Program-made: the position numbers and the translations under genes | Notes under the pieces: generated by a model | What the model saw: only the letters and a program-made list of their open reading frames with translations | The model's database searches: none | Told to the model about the DNA's origin: nothing | In this document: in pieces, positions 8,381 to 15,490 of the stretch | Layout: every line of letters begins with the position of its first letter | Numbering within the stretch: position 1 is the first letter of the stretch | DNA from: an uncultured Prevotellaceae bacterium | Lineage (GTDB): Bacteria > Bacteroidota > Bacteroidia > Bacteroidales > Bacteroidaceae | DNA: 64,000 nt | Reading direction: 5' to 3' | Assembly (NCBI GenBank): GCA_900316685.1 | Contig: ONDS01000003.1 | Span: forward strand, 96,395 to 160,394

Positions 8381-9193
8381 CTACTTCAACATTGATGATT
8401 CCAGGAAACGGCGCATCATCGCTACAGGTATGCCGCGCCGCCCGGCATAGTCGGTGAGTTGGTCCTCGCCGATGGGCCCCAAATCAAAATAGTGGGCTTT
8501 GGGATGGGCTATCATCAGGCCGGAGACCGACGCATGAGGTCGCATGGCCCCATGTTCGGTGAGATGGATGCCTATCTCCTTCATTCCCACCAGTTCGTTG
8601 AGCACGAAGTTGACACTCGTGTCGGGCAGCGAGGGATAGCCCACAGCTGGACGTATGCCCTGGAACTCCTCGCGCAGCAGTTGGTCGATGGAGAGTTGTT
8701 CATCGGGAGCATAACCCCACCAATGGCGTCGCACCTCAAGGTGCATCTTCTCGACCGTGGCCTCAGCCAACCGGTCGGCGAGGGTCTGCGCCAACAACCG
8801 TTGGTACTCGTCGTGGGCGTATTCCTTCTCCATGGCGGCATCGACGGTGACGGCGAACACCCCCACCCTGTCGGTCACACCCTTGGAGCGCGGACTGACG
8901 AAGTCGGCGAGCGACAGGCACACGCCCTGAGCGTTAGGCCGCTGCTGGCGGAGCATGGGCAGTCGAGTCTCTCCCAACCAGACATCATCACCCTCGGAAT
9001 AGGCATCGAAGAGTTGGAATACGGCATGCGTATGATAGCGTCGTTCCCAATCATCGACCAACTGAAGCGCTTCCTGGCGCAAAGCCTCGCGCGCTTCCCG
9101 GGGTTTGCCGTTCATCTCCCACGCATGGAAGAAATACAGCCAGTTGATATAGTCGACCACCTCTGACAGGCGGTATGAACACACCTTCCTCAT
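8381..9193 (-). CDS. Stand-alone methionine synthase (MetH) activation domain
   Basis: The start is taken at 9193, where the ATG overlaps the pyrC stop codon as ATGA and is preceded by AGGAG; the frame is open further upstream but inside pyrC. The 270-residue protein has the AdoMet-binding signature GIRPAVGYPSLPDTS and ends with ASVSGLMIAHPKAHYFDLGPIGEDQ-like sequence and DYAGRRG, as in the C-terminal reactivation domain of MetH. In E. coli that domain is fused to MetH and helps remethylate oxidised cobalamin using AdoMet. Here it is a separate polypeptide, so it should act in trans on a shorter MetH encoded elsewhere. The usual His after the P-D/E pair is replaced (PDTS). Confidence 0.85.
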   Translation of the reverse strand: MRKVCSYRLSEVVDYINWLYFFHAWEMNGKPREAREALRQEALQLVDDWERRYHTHAVFQLFDAYSEGDDVWLGETRLPMLRQQRPNAQGVCLSLADFVSPRSKGVTDRVGVFAVTVDAAMEKEYAHDEYQRLLAQTLADRLAEATVEKMHLEVRRHWWGYAPDEQLSIDQLLREEFQGIRPAVGYPSLPDTSVNFVLNELVGMKEIGIHLTEHGAMRPHASVSGLMIAHPKAHYFDLGPIGEDQLTDYAGRRGIPVAMMRRFLESSMLK

Positions 9194-10530
9194 ACTTGGC
9201 TCCTGAAGATGAGTTGTTCGCCACGGCTGTCGGATAGCATCCTTCCGTCGCCGACGATATGCGCACCGTTGCAGAAAGTATGCTGCACCTGCCAGCCCAG
9301 CCGACGACCGAGGAGCGGGCTCCATTGGCACTTGCTCGCAATATCGGTCTGCCGAAGCGTCCAGGGATGACGCCGCACGATGGTGAGGTCGGCTTTGTAG
9401 CCCTCGCGCAGGAAGCCCCTTCTATGGATGGCGAACAGACGGGCGGGATGATGGCACATCAGGGCTACCATCCGTTCCATCGAGAGCACACCCTGGTCGA
9501 CCAAGTCAAGCATCGCCACCAAGGAGAACTGCACCATGGGCATGCCCGAGGCCGCCTTGGCGCATCCCCCCTCTTTCTCGCCGAGGGCATGAGGAGCATG
9601 GTCGGTGGCCACGGTGAAGATGCGCCCATCGGTGAGCGCACGCCTCAGGCAGTCGCGGTCGCCAGCGGTTTTCACACTCGGATTGCATTTCACCCACGAG
9701 CCTTTGTCGGCATAATCGGCGTCGGTGAAGAGCAGGTGAGCCAACACCGCCTCGGCAGTGATATTGGGTATGTGGGTGTCGGTGGCAGGCTCGAAGAGAG
9801 CCAGCTCGTCGGCAGTGGAGAGGTGGGCCACATGCAGCCGCGTGCCATATTCCTTGGCCAGACTGACGGCGAGTGATGATGAGGCCACACAAGCCTCGCG
9901 TGAGCGGATTTGTGGATGGTGCGCCACGTCGGGGTCGTCGCCCCAGCGTTGCCGCGCTTCCAGCATATTACGGTTGATGATATTGGTGTCTTCGCAATGC
10001 GCCATGATAGGCAACGTTGCCGTTTGGAACAACCGACGGAGGGTCTTGGCATCGTCGACCAGCATATTGCCCGTAGAGGAACCCATGAACAGTTTGATGC
10101 CCGGCACACGCGGGTCATCCTGCGGCAATAGGTCGATATTGTCGTTGGTGGCCCCGAAGAAGAAGGAGTAGTTGACATGGCTTTTCCGCTCCCCCAGCCG
10201 CCATTTTTCTTCCAAAGCCTCGACGGTGGTGGTTTGCGGCATGGTGTTGGGCATGTCGAAAAACGAGGTGACCCCGCCCAGAGCTGCCGCCCTACTCTCG
10301 CTCTCGATGTCGGCCTTATGGGTGAGTCCTGGCTCTCGGAAATGCACATGGGTATCGATAATGCCCGGCAGCAAATAGCAGCCCCGGGCATCTATCACTT
10401 GTTGGTAATCCTGCCGCCGTGCGACTGGTCCCTCGATAATCTGTCGGATAATATCGCCGTCAATCTCCACCGATCCGGTGAAGGAGCGTCCTTCATTGAC
10501 GATGACGGCATCGGCAATCAATATGCTCAT
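9190..10530 (-). CDS. pyrC: Dihydroorotase
   Basis: The 446-residue amidohydrolase cyclises N-carbamoyl-aspartate to dihydroorotate, the third step of pyrimidine synthesis. Metal ligands are in GIIDTHVHFREPG (H61, H63), and MAHCED, LHVAHLST and the catalytic ATDHAPH follow in order. It belongs to the long, class I type. The ATG at 10530 is preceded by AGGAGA and begins with MSILIADAVIV; the frame is open back to 10560 but that region overlaps the upstream lipoprotein gene. It is the second gene of a minus-strand run, 13 bases after the lipoprotein and overlapping the MetH activation gene. Confidence 0.95.
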   Translation of the reverse strand: MSILIADAVIVNEGRSFTGSVEIDGDIIRQIIEGPVARRQDYQQVIDARGCYLLPGIIDTHVHFREPGLTHKADIESESRAAALGGVTSFFDMPNTMPQTTTVEALEEKWRLGERKSHVNYSFFFGATNDNIDLLPQDDPRVPGIKLFMGSSTGNMLVDDAKTLRRLFQTATLPIMAHCEDTNIINRNMLEARQRWGDDPDVAHHPQIRSREACVASSSLAVSLAKEYGTRLHVAHLSTADELALFEPATDTHIPNITAEAVLAHLLFTDADYADKGSWVKCNPSVKTAGDRDCLRRALTDGRIFTVATDHAPHALGEKEGGCAKAASGMPMVQFSLVAMLDLVDQGVLSMERMVALMCHHPARLFAIHRRGFLREGYKADLTIVRRHPWTLRQTDIASKCQWSPLLGRRLGWQVQHTFCNGAHIVGDGRMLSDSRGEQLIFRSQV

Positions 10531-10543
10531 CTGAGAGTATCTC

Positions 10544-11338
10544 CTAATTACGTGCAGCACCGGCTGCAGGAGCCTGAGCCTGCTGCGGGGTATTGTCGGC
10601 CGACTCCTTGGAAACGGCTTGTGCCTGTGTGGGCAGCGGTTCCAGTCCGTTTTGTATGTTCTGGAAATGCTGTGCCTCGCTGACGTACATTTTCACGAAG
10701 TCGTTGTTCTTGAAATAGTCGGTGGCCTTGGTCATGATTTCCACTATCCATGGTTTCATTTCGGGGTACTGATAGCTGCTGGTTACAATCTGGAACACGC
10801 CAGGACCCAGGGCGTTGTCGAAGTTCTCGGTAATGAAGCCTGTGACAAGTTTGTCTATCTCGGCATTGATGCGGAATGCTTCCTGGTTGACCTCGCGCAT
10901 CACCTCTTCCATATTGCTGCCATTCATGATGCCCTGATAGGGTTTATGCTCCAACTCGGCGATTTGCCCCTGGAAGGTGTCATAGCGGTGCATGAACTGA
11001 TAGAGGCTGTCGTTGAGGGGAGTGCCGCCGAGCTGTAGCTGTCCTGTCTGGTCGATTTTTATGGATATCTCGCCGGATTCGAGAATCAGGGGCATCAGTC
11101 GGAGGTCGTCCATGAAGACATTCCCCAGCTGTGGTGTGTCTACCGAGCCGGAGAAATGGAACTTGCCGTGCACCACATCGCATGAATCGAGGTTGTGCAT
11201 TTCGCTTCCGGTGAACATCTTCAGGTAGAGCATACGTCCGTCGAGCCTCGACACGTTGGTGGTACCTTCAATATTGTAGGACCCCGCACACGACGAGAAC
11301 AACACAGCAGCCAAGAATGCGTATAACAACTTAGTCAT
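10544..11338 (-). CDS. DUF4369-type lipoprotein
   Basis: The 264-residue protein has a signal peptide with lipobox LFSSC (Cys near residue 17). The region from about residue 23 to 115 (YNIEGTTNVSRLDGRMLYLK, LDSCDVVHGKFHFSGSV) fits DUF4369, an all-beta domain often fused to thioredoxin-like domains in Bacteroidota. No thioredoxin domain is present here. The tail is low in complexity and rich in Gln and Ala. It should be anchored to a membrane and face the periplasm or surface. It leads the pyrC operon, with a -7 box at 11364-11371. Its function is unknown. Confidence 0.8.
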   Translation of the reverse strand: MTKLLYAFLAAVLFSSCAGSYNIEGTTNVSRLDGRMLYLKMFTGSEMHNLDSCDVVHGKFHFSGSVDTPQLGNVFMDDLRLMPLILESGEISIKIDQTGQLQLGGTPLNDSLYQFMHRYDTFQGQIAELEHKPYQGIMNGSNMEEVMREVNQEAFRINAEIDKLVTGFITENFDNALGPGVFQIVTSSYQYPEMKPWIVEIMTKATDYFKNNDFVKMYVSEAQHFQNIQNGLEPLPTQAQAVSKESADNTPQQAQAPAAGAARN

Positions 11339-11363
11339 ATTGGGATTTAGTGATTATGCCGTA

Positions 11364-11371
11364 CAAAGGTA
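11364..11371 (-). promoter_or_regulatory. -7 box of the lipoprotein-pyrC operon
   Basis: TACCTTTG on the minus strand, 26 bases before the lipoprotein ATG, matches the TAnnTTTG consensus. Confidence 0.65.
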
Positions 11372-11441
11372 ACACCTATTCCTAAAGGAAGGAAAAAAAT
11401 TCACGGTATTTAAAACTATTTCCATATCTTTTGGAATTTTT

Positions 11442-11846
11442 TTACTCTTTGGAAAGTTCCTTTGACAATCGATGCATGGAATAGACCTCGAGCACCACGG
11501 CGATGAGCAGGGTGAGCACCCATTTGTTGTAGGCGTATTGTATGTATGATTCCAAATCGGGAAACCAGGGTCGCATGAAATGATGTACGAAGTCGACCAT
11601 GAGCACGCCCGTGATGACGAAGAAGATGCCGGCGAAGACTTGCATGCGGCGCAGGCGGCGTATGGTGATGTCGGAGCCTTCGTAACGCTGTAGCCATTGC
11701 ATGGAGGCGAAGGCCAAAGCACCTGCGAGGAATATCCAACAGGCCCACGGCGTGGCGAATTGCAATGCGAACATGCCCGCTCCCACCACCATGGCGGCTC
11801 CTCCGAGCATGAAGAGTATGGTTTGCCATTTATTGAGCTGCTGCAT
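11442..11846 (-). CDS. Small inner-membrane protein of unknown function
   Basis: The 134-residue protein has four predicted membrane helices: residues about 9-30 (ILFMLGGAAMVVGAGMFAL), 33-50 (WACWIFLAGALAFASM), 67-88 (MQVFAGIFFVITGVLMVDFV) and 108-124 (WVLTLLIAVVLEVYSM). A charged loop, QRYEGSDITIRRLRRM, separates helices 2 and 3. Its ATG lies 17 bases inside the FtsB/DivIC-like gene, so it is probably translated by coupling and may be linked to envelope or division functions. No catalytic motif is visible. Confidence 0.8.
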   Translation of the reverse strand: MQQLNKWQTILFMLGGAAMVVGAGMFALQFATPWACWIFLAGALAFASMQWLQRYEGSDITIRRLRRMQVFAGIFFVITGVLMVDFVHHFMRPWFPDLESYIQYAYNKWVLTLLIAVVLEVYSMHRLSKELSKE

Positions 11847-12162
11847 CTTCTTCCTCCTCTCTTAGATCGTCGCTTAGGACAAAAATCTCCTCGTCGTCAG
11901 CCTTCATGAAATAGCGTTCGCGCGCTATCTTCTCTATGGCGGCGGGGTTATGGTCGAGTTCGCTCAGGCGTATGCTGTCGGCCTGATACTGCGCATTGAG
12001 CTCTTCTATCTCTGTGCGTAGCTCGTCGATTTGTTGGTCGTACTTGTATTTGCTCAAGTAACTGTTTTCATCGACGAAGCCCACGATGGCCACGCCGATG
12101 ATGATGACGATGATATACTTGAATCGGCTCAGGAATCGGCCGACATGTCGCATTACACTCAT
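11830..12162 (-). CDS. FtsB/DivIC-family septum formation initiator
   Basis: The protein is 110 residues when started at the ATG at 12162; the TTG further upstream lies inside the promoter and is rejected. It has a short cytoplasmic tail, one membrane helix (YIIVIIIGVAIVGFV), a coiled coil (QQIDELRTEIEELNAQYQ) and the family hallmark near AAIEKIARERYFMK, followed by an acidic tail. Such bitopic proteins join FtsL and FtsQ in the divisome at midcell. A strong -7 box (12181-12188) drives it. The four-helix protein gene overlaps its 3' end. Confidence 0.9.
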   Translation of the reverse strand: MSVMRHVGRFLSRFKYIIVIIIGVAIVGFVDENSYLSKYKYDQQIDELRTEIEELNAQYQADSIRLSELDHNPAAIEKIARERYFMKADDEEIFVLSDDLREEEEDAAAQ

Positions 12163-12180
12163 TGTTCGCTTATTTGAGTG

Positions 12181-12188
12181 CAAAGATA
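12181..12188 (-). promoter_or_regulatory. -7 box of the FtsB/DivIC-like gene
   Basis: TATCTTTG on the minus strand gives a leader of roughly 12 bases to the ATG at 12162. Confidence 0.65.
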
Positions 12189-12611
12189 AGGAAAATTAAA
12201 AGATTAAAAGATTAAAAGATTAAAAAGTTTACGCAGAGGCGGAAGTTTTTTACAGACAGAGGAACAGAGGGACGGTTTTTAGACAAATGAACAAAAGGAC
12301 ATAATCCATCAGCGTAGGGGCGGTGTTCAAGGTTTAAGCAGCAGGGAGCAAGGGGCAAGAGAATACCGTTCTATGTTCAATAATCAACGAGGAACCGCCC
12401 TAAACCCCAAAACACTCAACCCCCGGCACTCAACACAAAACACTAAACACTCAACACTCATCACTCAACACTAAACACTAAACACTAAACACTCAACACT
12501 AAACACTCAACACTCAACACTAAACACTCAACACTCAACCCTATATAATAAGGTCTAAAAAAAATACTCATTTTTTTGGTGTAAATTGATACGGAATAGA
12601 AAAGATTTTTA
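12189..12611. repeat. Gene-free interval with simple repeats
   Basis: No gene is seen between the divergent FtsB-like and nrdD promoters. The interval holds an 8-base repeat of the type ATTAAAAG (about 12194-12227, four units), two GGRGCAA heptamers (GGAGCAA, GGGGCAA at 12345-12358), and a heptamer array of ACACTMA type at 12426-12537. Open frames crossing the array are artefacts of the repeat. Confidence 0.8.
12426..12537 (+). repeat. Heptamer tandem array, ACACTMA family (16 units)
   Basis: Sixteen consecutive 7-base units, mostly ACACTAA or ACACTCA with single variants such as TCACTCA. The array is in the same orientation as those at 31120-31259 and 51679-51839. Confidence 0.85.
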
Positions 12612-12619
12612 TACCTTTG
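12612..12619 (+). promoter_or_regulatory. -7 box of the nrdD-nrdG operon
   Basis: TACCTTTG matches TAnnTTTG. It predicts a leader of about 100 bases before the nrdD ATG at 12724. Confidence 0.65.
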
Positions 12620-12624
12620 CACTC

Positions 12625-12695
12625 GGAAAGTTTTCCAAAACGGGAAACTTTTGAAATTTGAAAACAGGAAAAGTTTTCCAAAAAGGAAAACTTTC
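12625..12695 (+). promoter_or_regulatory. Twin hairpins in the nrdD leader
   Basis: Two copies of one unit follow each other: GGAAAGTTTTCC with GGGAAACTTTT (12625-12652), and GGAAAAGTTTTCC with GGAAAACTTTC (12667-12695). Each forms an AAAGTTTTCC stem of about 10 bp with a 5-base loop; the second is perfect. The first begins at about the predicted transcription start. No T run follows, so a simple terminator is unlikely. They could be protein-binding sites or leader RNA structures. Confidence 0.6.
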
Positions 12696-12723
12696 AACCA
12701 TAAAAGACATAACATAATCAACG

Positions 12724-14820
12724 ATGGAAATCAAGAATTTCACAATCACAAAGCGCGATGGTTCCAAGGATCGCTTCTCTCTCGACAAGATCATGAATGC
12801 CATAGTGAAGGCCTTCGAGAGTGTGGAAGAGCCCGCTGATTTAGGAACTATTTCAAAGATTCTCAGCCACTTAGACATCAATGAGGGTATCAAGGTGGAA
12901 GATATCCAGAACCAGGTGGAAGAGTCGCTGATGAAGGAAGGATTCTACAAAGTGGCCAAATCGTTCATGCTCTACCGCCAGCAACATTCGGAAGATAGGG
13001 AGACCTTGGCTAAGTTGCAATTTTTGTCAGACTATTGCGAATCGGTGAACGCCGCCACCGGTTCGAAATACGATGCCAACGCCAATGTGGAGCACAAAAA
13101 CATCGCCACGCTGATTGGCGAGCTGCCTAAGTCGAACTTCATCCGTCTGAACCGCCGTCTGCTCACCGACCGCATCAAGAAGATGTACGGCAAGCAGCTG
13201 GCCGACGAGTACATCGACAAGCTGACGCACCACTTCATCTACAAGAACGACGAGACGAGTCTGGCCAACTATTGTGCTTCAATCACCATGTACCCCTGGC
13301 TCATCGGCGGCACCATCTCCATCGGTGGCAACTCGACGGCTCCCACCAACCTGAGGAGTTTCTGCGGCGGTTTCGTCAACATGGTGTTCATGGTGTCGAG
13401 CATGTTGTCGGGAGCCTGCGCCACTCCAGAGTTCCTGATGTATATGAACTACTTCATCGGCAAGGAATACGGCACCGATTATTATAAGCGCGCCGACGAG
13501 CAGGTGGACCTGAGCCTGAAGAAACGCACGTTGGACAAGGTGATCACCGACTATTTCGAGCAGATAGTATATACCCTCAACCAACCCACCGGTGCCCGCA
13601 ACTACCAAGCGGTATTCTGGAATGTGGCCTACTACGACCGCTATTATTTCGAGAGCATCTTCGGCGACTTCTATTTCCCCGACGGTTCGAAACCCGACTG
13701 GGAGGGTCTGTCGTGGCTGCAGAAACGTTTCATGAAATGGTTCAACCAGGAGCGCACCAAGACATTGCTCACCTTCCCCGTGGAGACGATGGCGCTGCTG
13801 ACCACCAAGGACGGCGAACCGATGGATCCCGAATGGGGCGAGTTCACCGCCGAGATGTATGCCGAGGGACACTCCTTCTTCACCTACATGAGCGACAATG
13901 CCGACTCGCTGAGTTCGTGCTGCCGCCTGCGCAATGAAATTACTGACAACGGCTTCAGCTACACCTTAGGTGCCGGTGGTGTGTCGACAGGCTCGAAGAG
14001 CGTGCTCACCATCAACCTGAACCGTTGCATCCAATACGCCGTGAACCATAAGCTGGACTACCTGGAGTATCTGGGTGGAGTGATCGACCTCTGCCATAAG
14101 GTGCAGCTGGCCTACAACGAGAACCTGAAGGACCTGCAGGCCCACGGCATGCTGCCCCTGTTCGACGCCGGTTACATCAACATATCACGCCAATACCTGA
14201 CCATCGGCATCAACGGCCTGGTGGAGGCCGCCGAATTCATGGGCCTGAAGATCACTCCCAACGACGATTACCTGCATTTCGTGCAAGGTGTGCTCGGACT
14301 GATAGAGAAATACAACAAGAAATACCGCACCAAGGAGGTGATGTTCAACTGCGAGATGATTCCCGCCGAGAACGTGGGTGTGAAACATGCCAAGTGGGAC
14401 CGCGAAGACGGTTATTTCGTGCCGCGCGACTGCTACAACAGCTATTTCTACGTGGTGGAAGACGACTCGCTGAGCATCATCGACAAGTTCAAGCTCCACG
14501 GAGCGCCCTACATCGAGCACCTGACTGGCGGGTCGGCACTGCACATGAACCTTGACGAGCACCTGAGCAAGCAGCAGTACATGCACCTGCTGAAGGTGGC
14601 GGCGCAAGAGGGATGCAACTACTTCACCTTCAACATCCCCAACACCGTGTGCAACGACTGCGGCACCATCGACAAGCGCTACCTGAAGGAATGTCCGCAC
14701 TGTCATTCAAAAAATGTAGACTACATGACGCGTGTGATCGGCTACCTGAAGCGTGTGAGCAATTTCTCGCAGCCCCGTCAGGAAGAGGCCTCGCGCCGCT
14801 TCTACGCCCACGCGGAATAA
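12724..14820 (+). CDS. nrdD: Anaerobic ribonucleoside-triphosphate reductase (class III)
   Basis: This 698-residue glycyl-radical enzyme makes deoxynucleotides without oxygen. Residues about 1-95 form the ATP-cone allosteric domain (FTITKRDGSKDRFSLDKIM). The catalytic barrel follows, with CCRLRNEI among its conserved cysteines. The C-terminal zinc site has cysteines near 643, 646, 657 and 660 (CNDC and CPHC). The glycyl radical is expected at about G673 in RVIGYL. The activase gene nrdG lies 98 bases downstream behind a large hairpin. The leader carries a twin-hairpin structure. Confidence 0.96.
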   Translation: MEIKNFTITKRDGSKDRFSLDKIMNAIVKAFESVEEPADLGTISKILSHLDINEGIKVEDIQNQVEESLMKEGFYKVAKSFMLYRQQHSEDRETLAKLQFLSDYCESVNAATGSKYDANANVEHKNIATLIGELPKSNFIRLNRRLLTDRIKKMYGKQLADEYIDKLTHHFIYKNDETSLANYCASITMYPWLIGGTISIGGNSTAPTNLRSFCGGFVNMVFMVSSMLSGACATPEFLMYMNYFIGKEYGTDYYKRADEQVDLSLKKRTLDKVITDYFEQIVYTLNQPTGARNYQAVFWNVAYYDRYYFESIFGDFYFPDGSKPDWEGLSWLQKRFMKWFNQERTKTLLTFPVETMALLTTKDGEPMDPEWGEFTAEMYAEGHSFFTYMSDNADSLSSCCRLRNEITDNGFSYTLGAGGVSTGSKSVLTINLNRCIQYAVNHKLDYLEYLGGVIDLCHKVQLAYNENLKDLQAHGMLPLFDAGYINISRQYLTIGINGLVEAAEFMGLKITPNDDYLHFVQGVLGLIEKYNKKYRTKEVMFNCEMIPAENVGVKHAKWDREDGYFVPRDCYNSYFYVVEDDSLSIIDKFKLHGAPYIEHLTGGSALHMNLDEHLSKQQYMHLLKVAAQEGCNYFTFNIPNTVCNDCGTIDKRYLKECPHCHSKNVDYMTRVIGYLKRVSNFSQPRQEEASRRFYAHAE

Positions 14821-14841
14821 AGACCTACCACCCTAACTCTT

Positions 14842-14900
14842 TTATCCCGAATGAATAGCGTGAGAGAATGACCATTCTCGAATCCTATCATTCGGGATAA
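14842..14900 (+). promoter_or_regulatory. Large intercistronic hairpin between nrdD and nrdG
   Basis: TTATCCCGAATGA near 14842 pairs with TCATTCGGGATAA ending at 14900, extended by TAG/CTA after a one-base bulge. Inside, GAGAATG-AC-CATTCTC (14864-14879) forms a second stem. No run of T follows, so it resembles an mRNA stability or processing structure more than a terminator. It lies in the 98-base gap before the nrdG ATG. Confidence 0.7.
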
Positions 14901-14918
14901 TATAACCCACCTGATGAG

Positions 14919-15386
14919 ATGCTGAAATATGTGAACACGGGTATTGTTTTCCAGGAGATACCCGACGAGGTGACCTTGGCCATCAACATATCCAATTGCC
15001 CCTGCCGCTGCCCGGGTTGTCACAGCCACTACCTGTGGGACGATATCGGGCTGCCCCTGAACGCCGACGCCATCGACGCCTTCGTAGAGCAGTACGGCAA
15101 CGATATCACCTGCATCGCCATGATGGGCGGCGACGGCGACCCGCGAGGCGTCAACCTCTTGGCACAATACATCCACGAAGAGCACCCGCAGTTCAAGGTG
15201 GCATGGTACAGCGGCAGGCTGCGCATACCGGGTTTCATCAACAAGGCTGATTTCGACTACATCAAGATTGGGCCGTATATCCGCCACTTAGGTGCGCTGC
15301 GCGAGACGACAACCAACCAAAGGATGTATAAGAAAGGAGCCGACGGCGAGTTTGAAGACATCACCTACCGGTTTTGGAGAAGGTGA
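14919..15386 (+). CDS. nrdG: Anaerobic ribonucleotide reductase activase (radical SAM)
   Basis: The 155-residue radical-SAM protein installs the glycyl radical on NrdD. The cluster motif CPCRCPGC fits the CxxxCxxC spacing near residue 28, and MMGGDGDP is the AdoMet-binding glycine motif. It is the short NrdG type without extra clusters. It is co-directional with nrdD and probably on the same transcript. The intercistronic hairpin may set its lower expression relative to nrdD. Confidence 0.93.
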   Translation: MLKYVNTGIVFQEIPDEVTLAINISNCPCRCPGCHSHYLWDDIGLPLNADAIDAFVEQYGNDITCIAMMGGDGDPRGVNLLAQYIHEEHPQFKVAWYSGRLRIPGFINKADFDYIKIGPYIRHLGALRETTTNQRMYKKGADGEFEDITYRFWRR

Positions 15387-15490
15387 GCCCCCCATCGGTT
15401 ACACAAGAAAATAGTATTTGTTTTGTTTGCCGTTTGCATATTTTTTTGTAATTTAGCGGCGTAAAAGCACTTTATCATCATCAATAATCC

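Noticed and set aside
9194-9331. Extension of the MetH activation gene
   Set aside because: It lies within pyrC and has an Arg/Pro-rich, non-family composition; ATG 9193 overlaps the pyrC stop codon.
12163-12183. TTG start for the FtsB/DivIC-like gene
   Set aside because: It overlaps the promoter -7 box; ATG 12162 is downstream of the expected transcription start.
12426-12537. Possible CRISPR array
   Set aside because: The repeat unit is 7 bases with no spacers, and no cas genes are present.
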